Origin: UBA4055 sp964648295
GTDB taxonomy: Bacteria > UBA4055
Assembly: GCA_964648295.1 (NCBI GenBank)
Contig: CAZYNH010000002.1
Location: 248,001-312,000 of the forward strand
Length of the DNA: 64,000 nucleotides
Direction of reading: 5' to 3'
The notes beneath the pieces were generated by a model. That model made no database searches and was not told the DNA's origin. It saw only the letters and a list, made by a program, of their open reading frames with translations. Numbering within the stretch: the stretch's first letter is position 1; every line of letters starts with the position of its first letter. The position numbers were made by a program, and so were the translations under genes. Below are positions 51,886 to 60,527 of the stretch, piece after piece.

Positions 51886-53093
51886 AGATTCTTGTTCTGA
51901 ACTGCGGAAGCTCGTCGATAAAATACCAGCTGTTCGAGATGACAGGTAAAAAATGTCTGGCAAAAGGTAATGTTCAGAAGATAGGTCTTCTCGGAACCTA
52001 TATAGATCACGAGAACGATAAGAGCATCAGGATCAGGATCGATAAATCCATACCCGACCATCAGAAAGGGATCGAGGAGATACTCAAAATTATAATTAAC
52101 CCTGAATTCGGTTCACTGATAAATTACGACGAGATAAACGCTATCGGGCACAGAGTGGTACACGGCGGGGAGACATTCAGCGACCATGTGCTGATCGACG
52201 ACGAGGTAATAAAAACTATAGAAACAATAAGCAATCTGGCTCCACTTCACAATCCTCAGAACCTGAAAGGTATAATTTCCGCCCAGCAGATCCTGCCTAA
52301 AGTTCCTCAGGCGGCAGTATTTGACACAGCTTTCCATCAGACTATACCCCAGCATTCATACATGTACCCGCTTCCGTACTCTGTTTATATTAAAGACAAG
52401 GTCAGAAGGTACGGTTTTCACGGCACCAGCCATTATTATGTTTCAAGGAAAGCCTATGAGGACTACGGGCTCGATCAGGAAAACTCGAAACTGGTCACAT
52501 GCCATCTGGGGAACGGGGCGTCGATAACTGCGGTACTTAACGGGAAGTCAATAGATACGTCAATGGGGATGACACCTGTTGAAGGCCTGATGATGGGCAC
52601 CAGAGTGGGAGATATTGATGCCGGAGCTCTCATACATATCATGACAACAGAGGAACTGAGCCTGAAGGAGATCAATAATCTGATCAACAAACAGAGCGGC
52701 ATACTCGGAATTTCAGGCATATCGAACGATATGAGAGAACTCCAGGCGGCGAAGCACAAGGGCGGGGACAGAGCTAAACTTGCATATGACATGTTTATTT
52801 ACAGGATAAGAAAGTATATCGGGGCTTATGCCGCCACGATGAACGGGATCGACGGGATCATATTCACAGGGGGAATTGGCGAGAACGATCCTGAAGTCAG
52901 AAGAGATGTTTGCGCCGGTTTTGGTTATCTTGGGCTTGAGTTCGTTAACGAAAAGAACGATGAACTGAAAGGAAGGCAGGAACTTCTTTCGACCCTGAAT
53001 TCAAAGGTGAAAGTAGCTGTAATACCTACGAACGAGGAGCTGGTGATCGCAGAAGAGACTTTCAGACTTGTTTCAGAGTGTAATAAGTCTTGA
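51882..53093 (+). CDS. ackA: AckA, acetate kinase
   Basis: 403 residues, full length. Start LVLNCGSSSIKYQLF, the RYGFHGTSH motif, HLGNGASITAV and the GGIGEN phosphate loop. It makes ATP from acetyl-phosphate in fermentation, or the reverse. pta is not adjacent. Its ATGA overlap with a glycosyltransferase is an unusual pairing. The SRP RNA promoter starts at its stop codon. Confidence 0.96.
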   Translation: MKILVLNCGSSSIKYQLFEMTGKKCLAKGNVQKIGLLGTYIDHENDKSIRIRIDKSIPDHQKGIEEILKIIINPEFGSLINYDEINAIGHRVVHGGETFSDHVLIDDEVIKTIETISNLAPLHNPQNLKGIISAQQILPKVPQAAVFDTAFHQTIPQHSYMYPLPYSVYIKDKVRRYGFHGTSHYYVSRKAYEDYGLDQENSKLVTCHLGNGASITAVLNGKSIDTSMGMTPVEGLMMGTRVGDIDAGALIHIMTTEELSLKEINNLINKQSGILGISGISNDMRELQAAKHKGGDRAKLAYDMFIYRIRKYIGAYAATMNGIDGIIFTGGIGENDPEVRRDVCAGFGYLGLEFVNEKNDELKGRQELLSTLNSKVKVAVIPTNEELVIAEETFRLVSECNKS

Positions 53094-53118
53094 CATAAAC
53101 CTAATTTATTCTTATTTT
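53090..53118 (+). promoter_or_regulatory. Promoter of the SRP RNA gene
   Basis: TTGACA (53090-53095), overlapping the ackA stop, 17 bases, TATTTT (53113-53118). The start is expected at about 53125-53127. Confidence 0.75.
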
Positions 53119-53126
53119 CGCACTTT

Positions 53127-53223
53127 GCCGGGACCTGTGCAATGGAGACTCGGGGAACGGGTCAGGACCTAACGGTAGCAGCCACACCCGAATATCCATG
53201 TGTTGCAGTAATCCCGGCTTTTT
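53127..53223 (+). ncRNA. ffs: SRP RNA (4.5S, small bacterial type) with its own terminator
   Basis: The core GGTCAGGACC-TAAC-GGTAGCAGCC (53159 onward) is the SRP domain IV, with the conserved GTCAGG and AGCAGCC strands. The ends pair as GCCGGGA (53127-53133) with TCCCGGC (53212-53218), followed by five T, so the closing stem is also a terminator. About 97 bases. The apical tetraloop is TAAC, not the usual GGAA. Confidence 0.85.
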
Positions 53224-53256
53224 GTTATAACCAGGAAAAACTTGAGGGCACGCGAA

Positions 53257-54243
53257 ATGAAAAAGGTCTTTATTACCTGCGGGGACATAAACGGTGTCGG
53301 CAACGAACTGGTGCTCAAATATTTTTCTGACAAGGACAGTTTTGATCAGGATATATTTGTTATAATCGGCAGCCGGAGTGTTTTCTTAAGAACTGCCGCC
53401 CTTCTGGGATATGATGTTCAGACCTACAAACAAATTTCTGAAGATCAGTTATCAAATATCAGCCGTCCGGGCCTGTATTTCTTAGACATACCTTTTTCGG
53501 GGCTTTTGCATGAACCGGGAAAACCTACGGCGTCAGCCGGGAAACTGTCAGGGATGGCAATAGAAAAGGGTGTGCGCCTGGCTTCAGAGAACGGCGGTGT
53601 TCTGGTCACCTGCCCGATTAATAAATATTCGCTACATCTTGGAGGATACGATTATCCCGGACATACCGAGTTCATAGCCGAGCTGCTGAAGACAGACGAT
53701 TTTCTCATGATACTTGACGGCGGCGAGATAAAAGTGGCTCTGGTAACAACACATTTGCCGATATCGGCGGTTCCGGGCGCTCTCAGCACAGAACTTATAG
53801 CCCGGAAAGGCGAAATACTTTACAGGTCGCTTGTGAAAAACTACAAAATCGAAAGGCCATACATATCTGTGCTTTCGCTCAACCCTCACGCCGGTGACGG
53901 AGGGCTGTTCGGGGACGAGGAACCGCGGATCATATCGCCGGCGATAGAGAAGCTCAATGAGCTTACATTCAACAGGGGGATATTTGCGGGCCCCGTGCCT
54001 TCAGACACTGCTTTCACGAAAAAAAATATGGCAAAAACTGACGCTTTTCTGGTAATGTACCATGATCAGGGTCTGATCCCGTTAAAGCTCATGTCTTTCG
54101 GCAGCGCGGTGAATTTTACGGCCGGCCTTCCGATAATCAGAACAAGCCCGGATCACGGGACAGCTTATGACATTGCGGGGAAAGGCGTAGCGGATATAAA
54201 AAGTTTTAAAAACGCCGTACAGAAAGCTTTGAGTTTTATATAG
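53257..54243 (+). CDS. pdxA: PdxA, 4-hydroxythreonine-4-phosphate dehydrogenase
   Basis: 328 residues. CGDINGVGNELVLK at the start, YPGHTEF, LNPHAGDGGLFGDEE, PSDTAF and MYHDQGLIPLK with the metal-binding His residues, then TSPDHGTAYDIAGKG. It oxidises 4-phosphohydroxythreonine in the DXP-independent B6 route; pdxJ is not in the window. GAGGG lies eight bases before ATG 53257; an upstream TTG start at 53242 is unlikely. It may be read from the SRP RNA promoter through its terminator. Confidence 0.94.
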   Translation: MKKVFITCGDINGVGNELVLKYFSDKDSFDQDIFVIIGSRSVFLRTAALLGYDVQTYKQISEDQLSNISRPGLYFLDIPFSGLLHEPGKPTASAGKLSGMAIEKGVRLASENGGVLVTCPINKYSLHLGGYDYPGHTEFIAELLKTDDFLMILDGGEIKVALVTTHLPISAVPGALSTELIARKGEILYRSLVKNYKIERPYISVLSLNPHAGDGGLFGDEEPRIISPAIEKLNELTFNRGIFAGPVPSDTAFTKKNMAKTDAFLVMYHDQGLIPLKLMSFGSAVNFTAGLPIIRTSPDHGTAYDIAGKGVADIKSFKNAVQKALSFI

Positions 54244-54246
54244 TTT

Positions 54247-54822
54247 TTATTCTTCAGGTATCCTGAACATATCCTCTCTGACCTTAATATCGTTGATTAT
54301 CTTCACTCTGATCTTATGATGTCTTAAATAATCGTCTTTTATGGTCGAAAGATATCTGTTGAATTTGTTCATATACTCCAGCTGTGAAGAAACTGTGGTT
54401 ATATTAAGGTCGTTCTCTAATGCTATCGTGTTTACATTATACTTAATGACGCCGAATTTCGTGGCTATGAAAACTATGTCCACCTCGCTTTTCTTTATCA
54501 TATTATATGCCACGGTGACCAACTTGTTGTCGAACTGGGCGTTGGTATTCTCTTTGTTCGCCTGAATGTCCTCGTAGCCGATTATGCCTTCTTTGTGGCA
54601 GTAGATTATATCCGCCATGTTCGATTTCAGTCTCATGGCAAGCGCGTAGGTCTGGGGATTTTTTTCGTATTCCTCAATCTGTTTCAGTATCTGGTTCTTT
54701 ATCAGAAAGTGGGTGACATGAAGTTTGCTCGGTTCATAATTAAGCTGAGTATTGACACCGATAATAATATCCTCATGGAATATTGAGGCGTCGTGAAACA
54801 CAGCTACATTTATTTCCTTCAT
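54247..54822 (-). CDS. Hypothetical protein, 191 residues
   Basis: A soluble, mixed-charge protein with no family I recognise. Features: an early AVFHDASIFHEDI segment with two His/Asp pairs, a central helix-rich part, and a run DIVFIATKFGVIKYNVNTI that may be a buried strand pair. Its stop is three bases from the convergent pdxA stop. It has its own promoter (54871-54899), leading away from the binding lipoprotein gene. Confidence 0.65.
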   Translation of the reverse strand: MKEINVAVFHDASIFHEDIIIGVNTQLNYEPSKLHVTHFLIKNQILKQIEEYEKNPQTYALAMRLKSNMADIIYCHKEGIIGYEDIQANKENTNAQFDNKLVTVAYNMIKKSEVDIVFIATKFGVIKYNVNTIALENDLNITTVSSQLEYMNKFNRYLSTIKDDYLRHHKIRVKIINDIKVREDMFRIPEE

Positions 54823-54870
54823 AATAGACTTCCCGGTATATTAATTTTTGCACTTCAGCTAATTTCAAAT

Positions 54871-54899
54871 ATATTAAATAAATTCTTGTATTTCCGCAA
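54871..54899 (-). promoter_or_regulatory. Promoter of the 191-residue hypothetical gene
   Basis: Minus strand TTGCGG (54899-54894), 17 bases, TAATAT (54876-54871), followed at once by a second TATATTTG-like stretch. Confidence 0.5.
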
Positions 54900-54943
54900 T
54901 AATTTTATATCTTATTTTTCGCGGCAATTTAGGGAGATCGGTT

Positions 54944-55780
54944 ATGTCAAGATTTGCGCTCATTTATATATTATCGGCCTTAATTCTGACCTCATGTTCG
55001 GGGAAAGAACCGGGAGTTGATAGAGGATATAAGATCATCGCTATGTCTCCGGCGATAGTGGAGACGGTTTTTTTTCTGGGAAGAGGTAAAGACATTATCG
55101 GAACTTCGGGGCATTGTAAATATCCTGAAGAAGCGGTCTGGATCCCGGTAGTTGGAGGTATATCGGATATTAATCCGGAATTTGTTTTAAAAACGGGACC
55201 TGATATTGTTCTTCTGATGCCTTCGCAGAAAAATATTTCTGAAAAACTTGACCTTCTTGGTATTAAAAACCTGATCGTCAGCCAGGAGACGCTGGACGAA
55301 ATTCTCGATTCATTCGTTTTGATAGGTAAAGAGATCGGTATGGAAAAACGAGCCGGAACCGTCAGAGATTCTTTAAGGAACGAACTGGATAAGATCAGGT
55401 GTCCCGAAAACGGTCTCAGAGCTCTTATATCTGTAGGAAGGGAATACGGAAAGCAGGTGTCATATATCTATTCCAGCGGTCGGACAGGTTTTCTAAATGA
55501 TATTATTGAGCTTTTGGGTTATTCGAACGCTCTGGAGACATCCATTCCTTATCCGAAGGTAAGCGCGGAAGCTATAATGTCGCTTGACCCCGATATCATT
55601 ATCGATCTGATACCTGCAAATCCTGCGGGTGATAATGAACTTTTAAAAGACTGGGGAATGTTCAAAAGAAGCAGGGCTTATCAGAATGGCAGAATATTGA
55701 TATTCTCCGGCAGCCATACGACAATTCCGGGTCCCCGGATCTTCGATTTCATAAAAGATCTAAAAGAAAAAGGGCTCTAA
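54944..55780 (+). CDS. Periplasmic metal/cobalamin-type binding lipoprotein
   Basis: 278 residues. Signal peptide with lipobox LTSC (Cys17). A BtuF/FhuD-like (cluster A-II, helical backbone) domain: IAMSPAIVETVFFLG, VVGGISDINPEFVLKTGPDIVLL and the closing DLIP segment. It would bind cobalamin, haem or a siderophore for an ABC importer, but no permease genes are near. GGGAG before the ATG. The gene ends in the hairpin that terminates the convergent barrel gene. Confidence 0.85.
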   Translation: MSRFALIYILSALILTSCSGKEPGVDRGYKIIAMSPAIVETVFFLGRGKDIIGTSGHCKYPEEAVWIPVVGGISDINPEFVLKTGPDIVLLMPSQKNISEKLDLLGIKNLIVSQETLDEILDSFVLIGKEIGMEKRAGTVRDSLRNELDKIRCPENGLRALISVGREYGKQVSYIYSSGRTGFLNDIIELLGYSNALETSIPYPKVSAEAIMSLDPDIIIDLIPANPAGDNELLKDWGMFKRSRAYQNGRILIFSGSHTTIPGPRIFDFIKDLKEKGL

Positions 55781-55791
55781 AAAAGAGCCCT
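55762..55791 (-). terminator. Terminator of the outer-membrane barrel gene
   Basis: Stem AGGGCTCT (55771-55778) with AGAGCCCT (55784-55791). Read on the minus strand it is followed by TTTTTCTTTT (55770-55761), a good terminator. It lies inside the last codons of the opposite gene, and the plus side has no T-run. Confidence 0.7.
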
Positions 55792-55811
55792 GTGAAGCTG
55801 AAAAGTTAGTA

Positions 55812-57302
55812 TCAGAACATGATCTTGGTGGAGATACTGATCGTTTTGATCGTTTCTTCTTTTCCTTTTATTACCCCGTCGCCGTTCATATCCTGAAATG
55901 TGTATCTGTAATCAAAGAATATCGCTGTGCCTTCGGCGATATCGTACCCGAGAATATACCCCAATACTGTACTCGGTGTTTTCCATTCCTTAAAATTTTC
56001 GACATTATTCTGCATATAGTACGCCTTAGCCGCCGCGAGTTTCGGGACAAGGTTCTCTGCTAATGCAAATTCTCCGGTAAGCGATTTAACTGATTTAATA
56101 TCCTCTCCGCTGCCTGACCTCAGGTCCTGGTAATTTGCGTTCAGCCTGAAAATGCCCCATCCGTTAAAGTGCATTCCCACGAAAAACCCGTCAAGTGCAG
56201 GAACAGATTCGAGGATGTCCTGTTTTGTCATAAACGATCCTGTATTCGCATTGTAGAATGCTCTTTCCATTTCATATGTCGGATTGAAGTATCCGAAGAG
56301 GAATTCGCCGTCAGTATGTCTGTATTCGGCTCTGAATACGAACGGGCCGGATTGTATTCTGAAAGCCGGTGCTGAAAAACCCCAGCCGTAGTCGACTATC
56401 TGAGCAATCTGTCCGTAAATATCAATTTTCATCAGTTCGCCTTTGTATATCGGGTACCCTATGTCAAAACCGTATGCTGTTACCTGTTTAGTCCTGTTCT
56501 TGAAATTCTCAAGAAGACTGTCTTTAACATCGCTTATCAGGCCGTAACTTACCATAGAGTCTGCCAGTGCGGGTGTCATTCTGTCCGCATAAAAATTCCA
56601 GGCCGTGGCATATCTGTCGTCATCCGGATATCTGTCGATCTCGTTGGGGAATCCGTCATCGTCGTTATCCCTCAATCCGTTGTATTCGTTGAGATCAGCC
56701 GCAACAGTTGCACCGACAGCCAGGTCTCCCCACACTTTATAAAATACTCTTGTTCCCACAAGAAGTCCGGGTTTATCTGTCAGGAGCTCCTTATAGTTGT
56801 TAATAAGAAGTTCCCCGCCGAATTTTTCTGTCTCGAAGCTCAATTCCATCCCGAGCCTTTTATAGTGCGGGTACTCGATCATATTCGAATATCCGTCAAC
56901 TATGATGTTGTAGCCCAGATAGCTGTAATCAAGACCGCCGAGCCTTATATAAAACGGGTCGCCCTTTTTTGCCCATCTTATATAATATATCTTGTCCAGG
57001 TAGTCCTCGAACTCATCCCAGTCCTCTTTCCTTATGTTGCCCTCTTCATCAATAAGAAGCTGAATATCCGCTCCGAAGCCGAGTTTTCCTACAGGAATAT
57101 CAAGGCGGAGACCTATCTGCTGGTAATTTTTCCCGTCGACCGTTACGGCACCTATAACCGCTGTGCCTGCCACCCCGCTTCCCTGAGAAGTAGTCCCTCC
57201 TTCTTCAGCCGGCGTGTTCTCAATATTTTCACCGCCCGCCTCATCCTGTGCGTAAAGAAAGATCCCGCAAAGAACCAGAAACATGAATATTATTTTTTTC
57301 AT
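55812..57302 (-). CDS. Outer-membrane beta-barrel protein
   Basis: 496 residues with a cleavable signal peptide (start MKKIIFMFLVLCGIFLYAQ) and a low-complexity Gly/Ser/Glu segment after it. The rest alternates polar and hydrophobic residues, as in barrels, and ends in Phe (KIMF). Two acidic loops, DNDDDGFPNEIDRYPDDD and DMNGDGVIKGKE, look like calcium-binding loops (thrombospondin-3/EF-hand types). No specific porin family recognised. GGAGG five bases before ATG 57302 sets the start. Confidence 0.8.
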   Translation of the reverse strand: MKKIIFMFLVLCGIFLYAQDEAGGENIENTPAEEGGTTSQGSGVAGTAVIGAVTVDGKNYQQIGLRLDIPVGKLGFGADIQLLIDEEGNIRKEDWDEFEDYLDKIYYIRWAKKGDPFYIRLGGLDYSYLGYNIIVDGYSNMIEYPHYKRLGMELSFETEKFGGELLINNYKELLTDKPGLLVGTRVFYKVWGDLAVGATVAADLNEYNGLRDNDDDGFPNEIDRYPDDDRYATAWNFYADRMTPALADSMVSYGLISDVKDSLLENFKNRTKQVTAYGFDIGYPIYKGELMKIDIYGQIAQIVDYGWGFSAPAFRIQSGPFVFRAEYRHTDGEFLFGYFNPTYEMERAFYNANTGSFMTKQDILESVPALDGFFVGMHFNGWGIFRLNANYQDLRSGSGEDIKSVKSLTGEFALAENLVPKLAAAKAYYMQNNVENFKEWKTPSTVLGYILGYDIAEGTAIFFDYRYTFQDMNGDGVIKGKEETIKTISISTKIMF

Positions 57303-57346
57303 AGCAACCTCCGTAATAAGTGGATTTTTAATTAAACTCCCAAGGC

Positions 57347-57375
57347 AAGATAATTTCATTTTTTATTAATGTCAA
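57347..57375 (-). promoter_or_regulatory. Promoter of the outer-membrane barrel gene
   Basis: Minus strand TTGACA (57375-57370), 17 bases, TATCTT (57352-57347) followed by GCC. It sits just beyond the histidine kinase stop codon, so the barrel gene is not dependent on that operon. Confidence 0.7.
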
Positions 57376-57381
57376 ATTATT

Positions 57382-59055
57382 TCAGATATACCTGGGCAGT
57401 TCGATAGTGAATTTTGTACCTTTACCGGGGTCGCTTTTAACAGATATATCTCCGCCGCATATATCAAGGAATTCCTTTACAAGTATAAGTCCGAGACCGG
57501 TACCTTTTTCTTCGTTCGTACCCGGGGTGGAAAATGCCTCTTCTACCCTGAAAAGTTTTTTTAAATTTGATCTTTCTATTCCTACTCCGTTATCCTCGAT
57601 GGAAAGTTTCACCCTGTTCTTCAGCGGTCTTGCCGATATGATTATCTTTCCGCCTTCATTCGTGAACTTTATCGCATTCGCAGTGAGGTTTCTTACAATT
57701 GTGTCTGTCATATTTTTATCCGAATGAACAAAACATCCTCTGCTGATCCTGACTTCCGTGCTTATATTCTTAGAGTTGATATTGTTGCCGAGAAGCTGGA
57801 TATTCATATCCACGATCTCTCTCAGATTGGTTTTTTCGGGTTTGAAATCTATCTCACCGGACTGTGCTTTAACCCATTCGAAAAGATTGTCCATGAGTTT
57901 AAGCAGCCTTTCCGAAGAGCCAACTATCATATTAATATAACTTTTTCTTTTCAAATCATCGAACTTATCGTAGAATTTGTATAGAAAACCCGCTGTTGAA
58001 TGTATTGCTGTGAAAGGATTAAGAAGGTCGTGGTGGATTATCCTGAAAAATTTGTCCTTGGTCGAGTTCAGGACGGAGAGTTCTTCATTTTTTAGTTTGT
58101 ATATTTCCGCCTCTTTTTCTTTTTTCTCTGTTTCATACCTCACCTGCATCTCGAAGAATTTATTCTTAGATTCCTCCGACATGATCTGATCTTTTAATGA
58201 AAAATGTTTTTTCAGATAATAAAGAGAATTTCCAAAATCGCCCTTTTTCTCATAGCACTCAGATATCTGACTGTAAAAATTTAGAAGGTGGTTGTTAGAA
58301 TGGATGGCATAAGCCAGCCTTTCTCCTTCCAGACCTTTTTCAAGGGAAATGTCGTACTGACCTGTTTCGAAATAGTAATTGCAGATATTGGAAAGTGCCG
58401 AGGCCATTCCTTTATTATAAGCCGCTTTTCTGCTTATCTCATAAGATTCCTCAAAGCATTTTATGGCTCTGTCTCTGTCTCCCTTGTGCTTCCATGTTAA
58501 ACCCATATTGTTCAAGACTCTCGACAAAGCGTGTTTATTGCCTATCTCTTCGTCTATTTCCAGCGATCTCTCAAAATACTCAAGAGCTCTGTCAAATTCT
58601 TTTAGATTATTGTAGACCAGGCCGATATTGTTATAGGAAGTTGAAATGCTTGATTTTTCCGCTGTTCTTAATTTCAGCTCAAGTGCTTTTTCGTAATACT
58701 CTAGTGCTTTTTCATACTGCTTCATCCTGAAAAAGAGAATGCCGATATTATTTAAAGCGAAAGCTATATTTTTCTCATCTTTCATTTCTTCCGCGACAGC
58801 CAGAGATCCAATAAAGTATTCCTGAGATTTATTGTAGTCGCATATCGTGAATGCGGCATTACCGAGAATATTCAGGGATCCGTATCTTCCAAAGGGATAA
58901 TTTATCTCGGCGGATATTCTTAATGTTTCCGCGGCTCCGGAAATGATCTTTTCATAATTTTCTTTTGAAAAATTCTTAAGTACCTCTTCCTTTAGTATTT
59001 CTATGGTCCTGTCTATCTCTTTTTTAGCTTTTTCCAATTTGCTTCTCCCGGTCAT
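57382..59055 (-). CDS. TPR-domain soluble sensor histidine kinase
   Basis: About 557 residues. A run of six or seven TPR repeats (about 50-300; for example ALNNIGILFFRMKQYEKAL), a short coiled coil, then HisKA with the phospho-His in IIHHDLLNPF and an HATPase_c domain (N box NAIKFT, DNGVGI, GTGLGL). No membrane helix. No response regulator is adjacent. ATG 59055 fits a promoter at 59068-59096; an in-frame ATG at 59151 would lie upstream of that promoter. Confidence 0.88.
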   Translation of the reverse strand: MTGRSKLEKAKKEIDRTIEILKEEVLKNFSKENYEKIISGAAETLRISAEINYPFGRYGSLNILGNAAFTICDYNKSQEYFIGSLAVAEEMKDEKNIAFALNNIGILFFRMKQYEKALEYYEKALELKLRTAEKSSISTSYNNIGLVYNNLKEFDRALEYFERSLEIDEEIGNKHALSRVLNNMGLTWKHKGDRDRAIKCFEESYEISRKAAYNKGMASALSNICNYYFETGQYDISLEKGLEGERLAYAIHSNNHLLNFYSQISECYEKKGDFGNSLYYLKKHFSLKDQIMSEESKNKFFEMQVRYETEKKEKEAEIYKLKNEELSVLNSTKDKFFRIIHHDLLNPFTAIHSTAGFLYKFYDKFDDLKRKSYINMIVGSSERLLKLMDNLFEWVKAQSGEIDFKPEKTNLREIVDMNIQLLGNNINSKNISTEVRISRGCFVHSDKNMTDTIVRNLTANAIKFTNEGGKIIISARPLKNRVKLSIEDNGVGIERSNLKKLFRVEEAFSTPGTNEEKGTGLGLILVKEFLDICGGDISVKSDPGKGTKFTIELPRYI

Positions 59056-59067
59056 ATTCCCCGTACA

Positions 59068-59096
59068 AATATAATACAATTGCCGGTTTTTGACAA
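59068..59096 (-). promoter_or_regulatory. Promoter of the TPR histidine kinase gene
   Basis: Minus strand TTGTCA (59096-59091), 17 bases, TATATT (59073-59068) followed by TG. Only 12 bases lie between the -10 box and ATG 59055, so the leader would be about 6 bases. Confidence 0.6.
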
Positions 59097-59178
59097 GTGA
59101 CCGCCGGCGTGTTTTTTGTTGAATTGTTATCATGTTTTGTTTAAATTCCAAACAAACGGGTTAAACGGAGTATGTTTT

Positions 59179-59643
59179 ATGATCGAAAATATTGTAAGGG
59201 CAGTAATTATAAACAGCGAGAAGAACGAGATACTTCTTGCAAGGCAGATGGGTAAAGATTATACTTTTCTGCCGGGTGGGCATATTGAGTTCGGGGAGAC
59301 CGCAAAACATGCTCTTGACAGAGAAATGGTTGAGGAAATCGGGACCGAAGGAAAGGTAGGCCCGCTTCTCTGGACGATCGAGAATATTTTCACCGATTCT
59401 GAAAAAAAGAACTGCCACGAGATAGCTTATTATTTTGTTTATGCGTATTATGAAAGATTCTACAATTTTAAAGTCGATTCACTTGAAGAGCATCTTGAGT
59501 TTGTGTGGGTCAATCTTGACGATCTCGAGTTCTTCAATCTAAAACCGCGGCTCCTTCCGGATATAATAAGAAAATTTGAAAGGGGAGAGGAGACTGAGAG
59601 CTTTTATTCCGAATCCGATGATCAGAATTTGAACAGTATGTAA
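59179..59643 (+). CDS. Nudix hydrolase
   Basis: 154 residues. A complete Nudix box, GX5EX7REVEEXG type (GGHIEFGETAKHALDREMVEE). Strand-rich N-terminus; the C-terminal helix ends in an acidic Ser/Glu/Asp tail. It hydrolyses a nucleoside diphosphate linked to some other moiety; the substrate cannot be told. ATG 59179 has CGGAG upstream. Its 3' end overlaps the convergent gene by 22 bases. Confidence 0.87.
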   Translation: MIENIVRAVIINSEKNEILLARQMGKDYTFLPGGHIEFGETAKHALDREMVEEIGTEGKVGPLLWTIENIFTDSEKKNCHEIAYYFVYAYYERFYNFKVDSLEEHLEFVWVNLDDLEFFNLKPRLLPDIIRKFERGEETESFYSESDDQNLNSM

Positions 59644-60014
59644 ATGAAAAGCACTATGCTTATAACGAACGATACAGACGAGAACATCAGGCTGATGATT
59701 GTTTCTTTTAAAACAGAGTCGTTCTGGAGAGTCATAAGCTTGAAATAAGCGGAGCTGGTTAAAAACACCTGTTGGGAATTGGCTTCTTTAAGTTCGTCTC
59801 TGGTAAGAATGACAGTTTCGCTTTGTTTTCTTTTTAATACAGGTATATTCTCAGAGTGGAAATTATCATAGAACCAGTTGTTGAAATAAAGCTCGAAATC
59901 TCCTTTTGGAGCAGAGGATCCCAGATGCCTGATTGCCTCTGAATATGTTATTCCCCTGTTCAGATTTTCCGCGCCGTACTTAAGAACATCAATATAGATA
60001 TTGGATGATTTCAT
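59622..60014 (-). CDS. Tail-anchored hypothetical protein
   Basis: 130 residues. A soluble N-terminal part of about 100 residues (helical, with ITYSEAIRHLGSSAPKGDFELYFNNWFYDNF) and one hydrophobic helix at the C-terminus (SVSFVISIVLFIYILF), so probably tail-anchored in the inner membrane. The N-terminal part has the look of a small winged helix but I do not recognise a family. It follows ppnP by 25 bases. Confidence 0.65.
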   Translation of the reverse strand: MKSSNIYIDVLKYGAENLNRGITYSEAIRHLGSSAPKGDFELYFNNWFYDNFHSENIPVLKRKQSETVILTRDELKEANSQQVFLTSSAYFKLMTLQNDSVLKETIISLMFSSVSFVISIVLFIYILFKF

Positions 60015-60039
60015 TTGGTATCTCCCGCAGATTTAAATC

Positions 60040-60321
60040 TTATTTGTACAGGCAGATGTACGACGAGTCTTTAGCCACTTTTACTTTAAATCTTATATTC
60101 GGGTCGATTATCATTGTTTCATTAGGTCCGTAATTCTTCCATTCGCTATCCCCGGGAAGCATAATGGCGATATGCCCGCTCGTGACTGTTAAGAATTCCT
60201 TTGACGAAGTTCCGAATTCATACTCGCCCGCAGCCATAACTCCTACCGTAGCCGGGCACTCGCCCGTCTCGAATGCTATTGATTTGACCCTGCCTTCAAA
60301 ATACTCGTTAACTTTGAACAT
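60040..60321 (-). CDS. ppnP: PpnP, pyrimidine/purine nucleoside phosphorylase
   Basis: 93 residues. The full sequence aligns by eye with E. coli PpnP (YaiE): NEYFEGRVKSIAF, VGVMAAGEYEFGT, LTVTSGHIAIMLPGDSEW and the C-terminal SYICLYK. A cupin-like enzyme that splits nucleosides with phosphate. One base separates it from the ThiS-like gene, in the AOR operon. Confidence 0.9.
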   Translation of the reverse strand: MFKVNEYFEGRVKSIAFETGECPATVGVMAAGEYEFGTSSKEFLTVTSGHIAIMLPGDSEWKNYGPNETMIIDPNIRFKVKVAKDSSYICLYK

Positions 60322-60322
60322 A

Positions 60323-60526
60323 TTAACCTCCGCTCATTAAATGTATTACGCTGATATCAGCTCCGTCAGGTACGGGAAAAGTATCCCATGCCTCTCTCTT
60401 AACGATCTTACCGTTAACTTTTATGACCAGCATCCTGAAAGTATAGTTCATGACGGTCAGGACATCCCTGACCGTCATTCCCTCATTCCATTCCACCGTA
60501 TTTCCGTTAACGGTTATCTCGCTCAT
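60323..60526 (-). CDS. ThiS/MoaD-like sulfur-carrier protein
   Basis: 67 residues from ATG 60526. Beta-grasp pattern and the C-terminal GG (SVIHLMSGG) on which sulfur is carried as thiocarboxylate. ThiS serves thiazole synthesis, MoaD molybdopterin; placed two bases from the AOR stop it most likely supports the tungsten (molybdopterin) cofactor (inference). No E1-like activating enzyme is in the window. Confidence 0.82.
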   Translation of the reverse strand: MSEITVNGNTVEWNEGMTVRDVLTVMNYTFRMLVIKVNGKIVKREAWDTFPVPDGADISVIHLMSGG

Positions 60527-60527
60527 A

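Noticed and set aside
53142..53330. A 62-codon plus-strand ORF
   Set aside because: It lies over the SRP RNA gene and the start of pdxA in another frame; no ribosome site and no protein-like composition.
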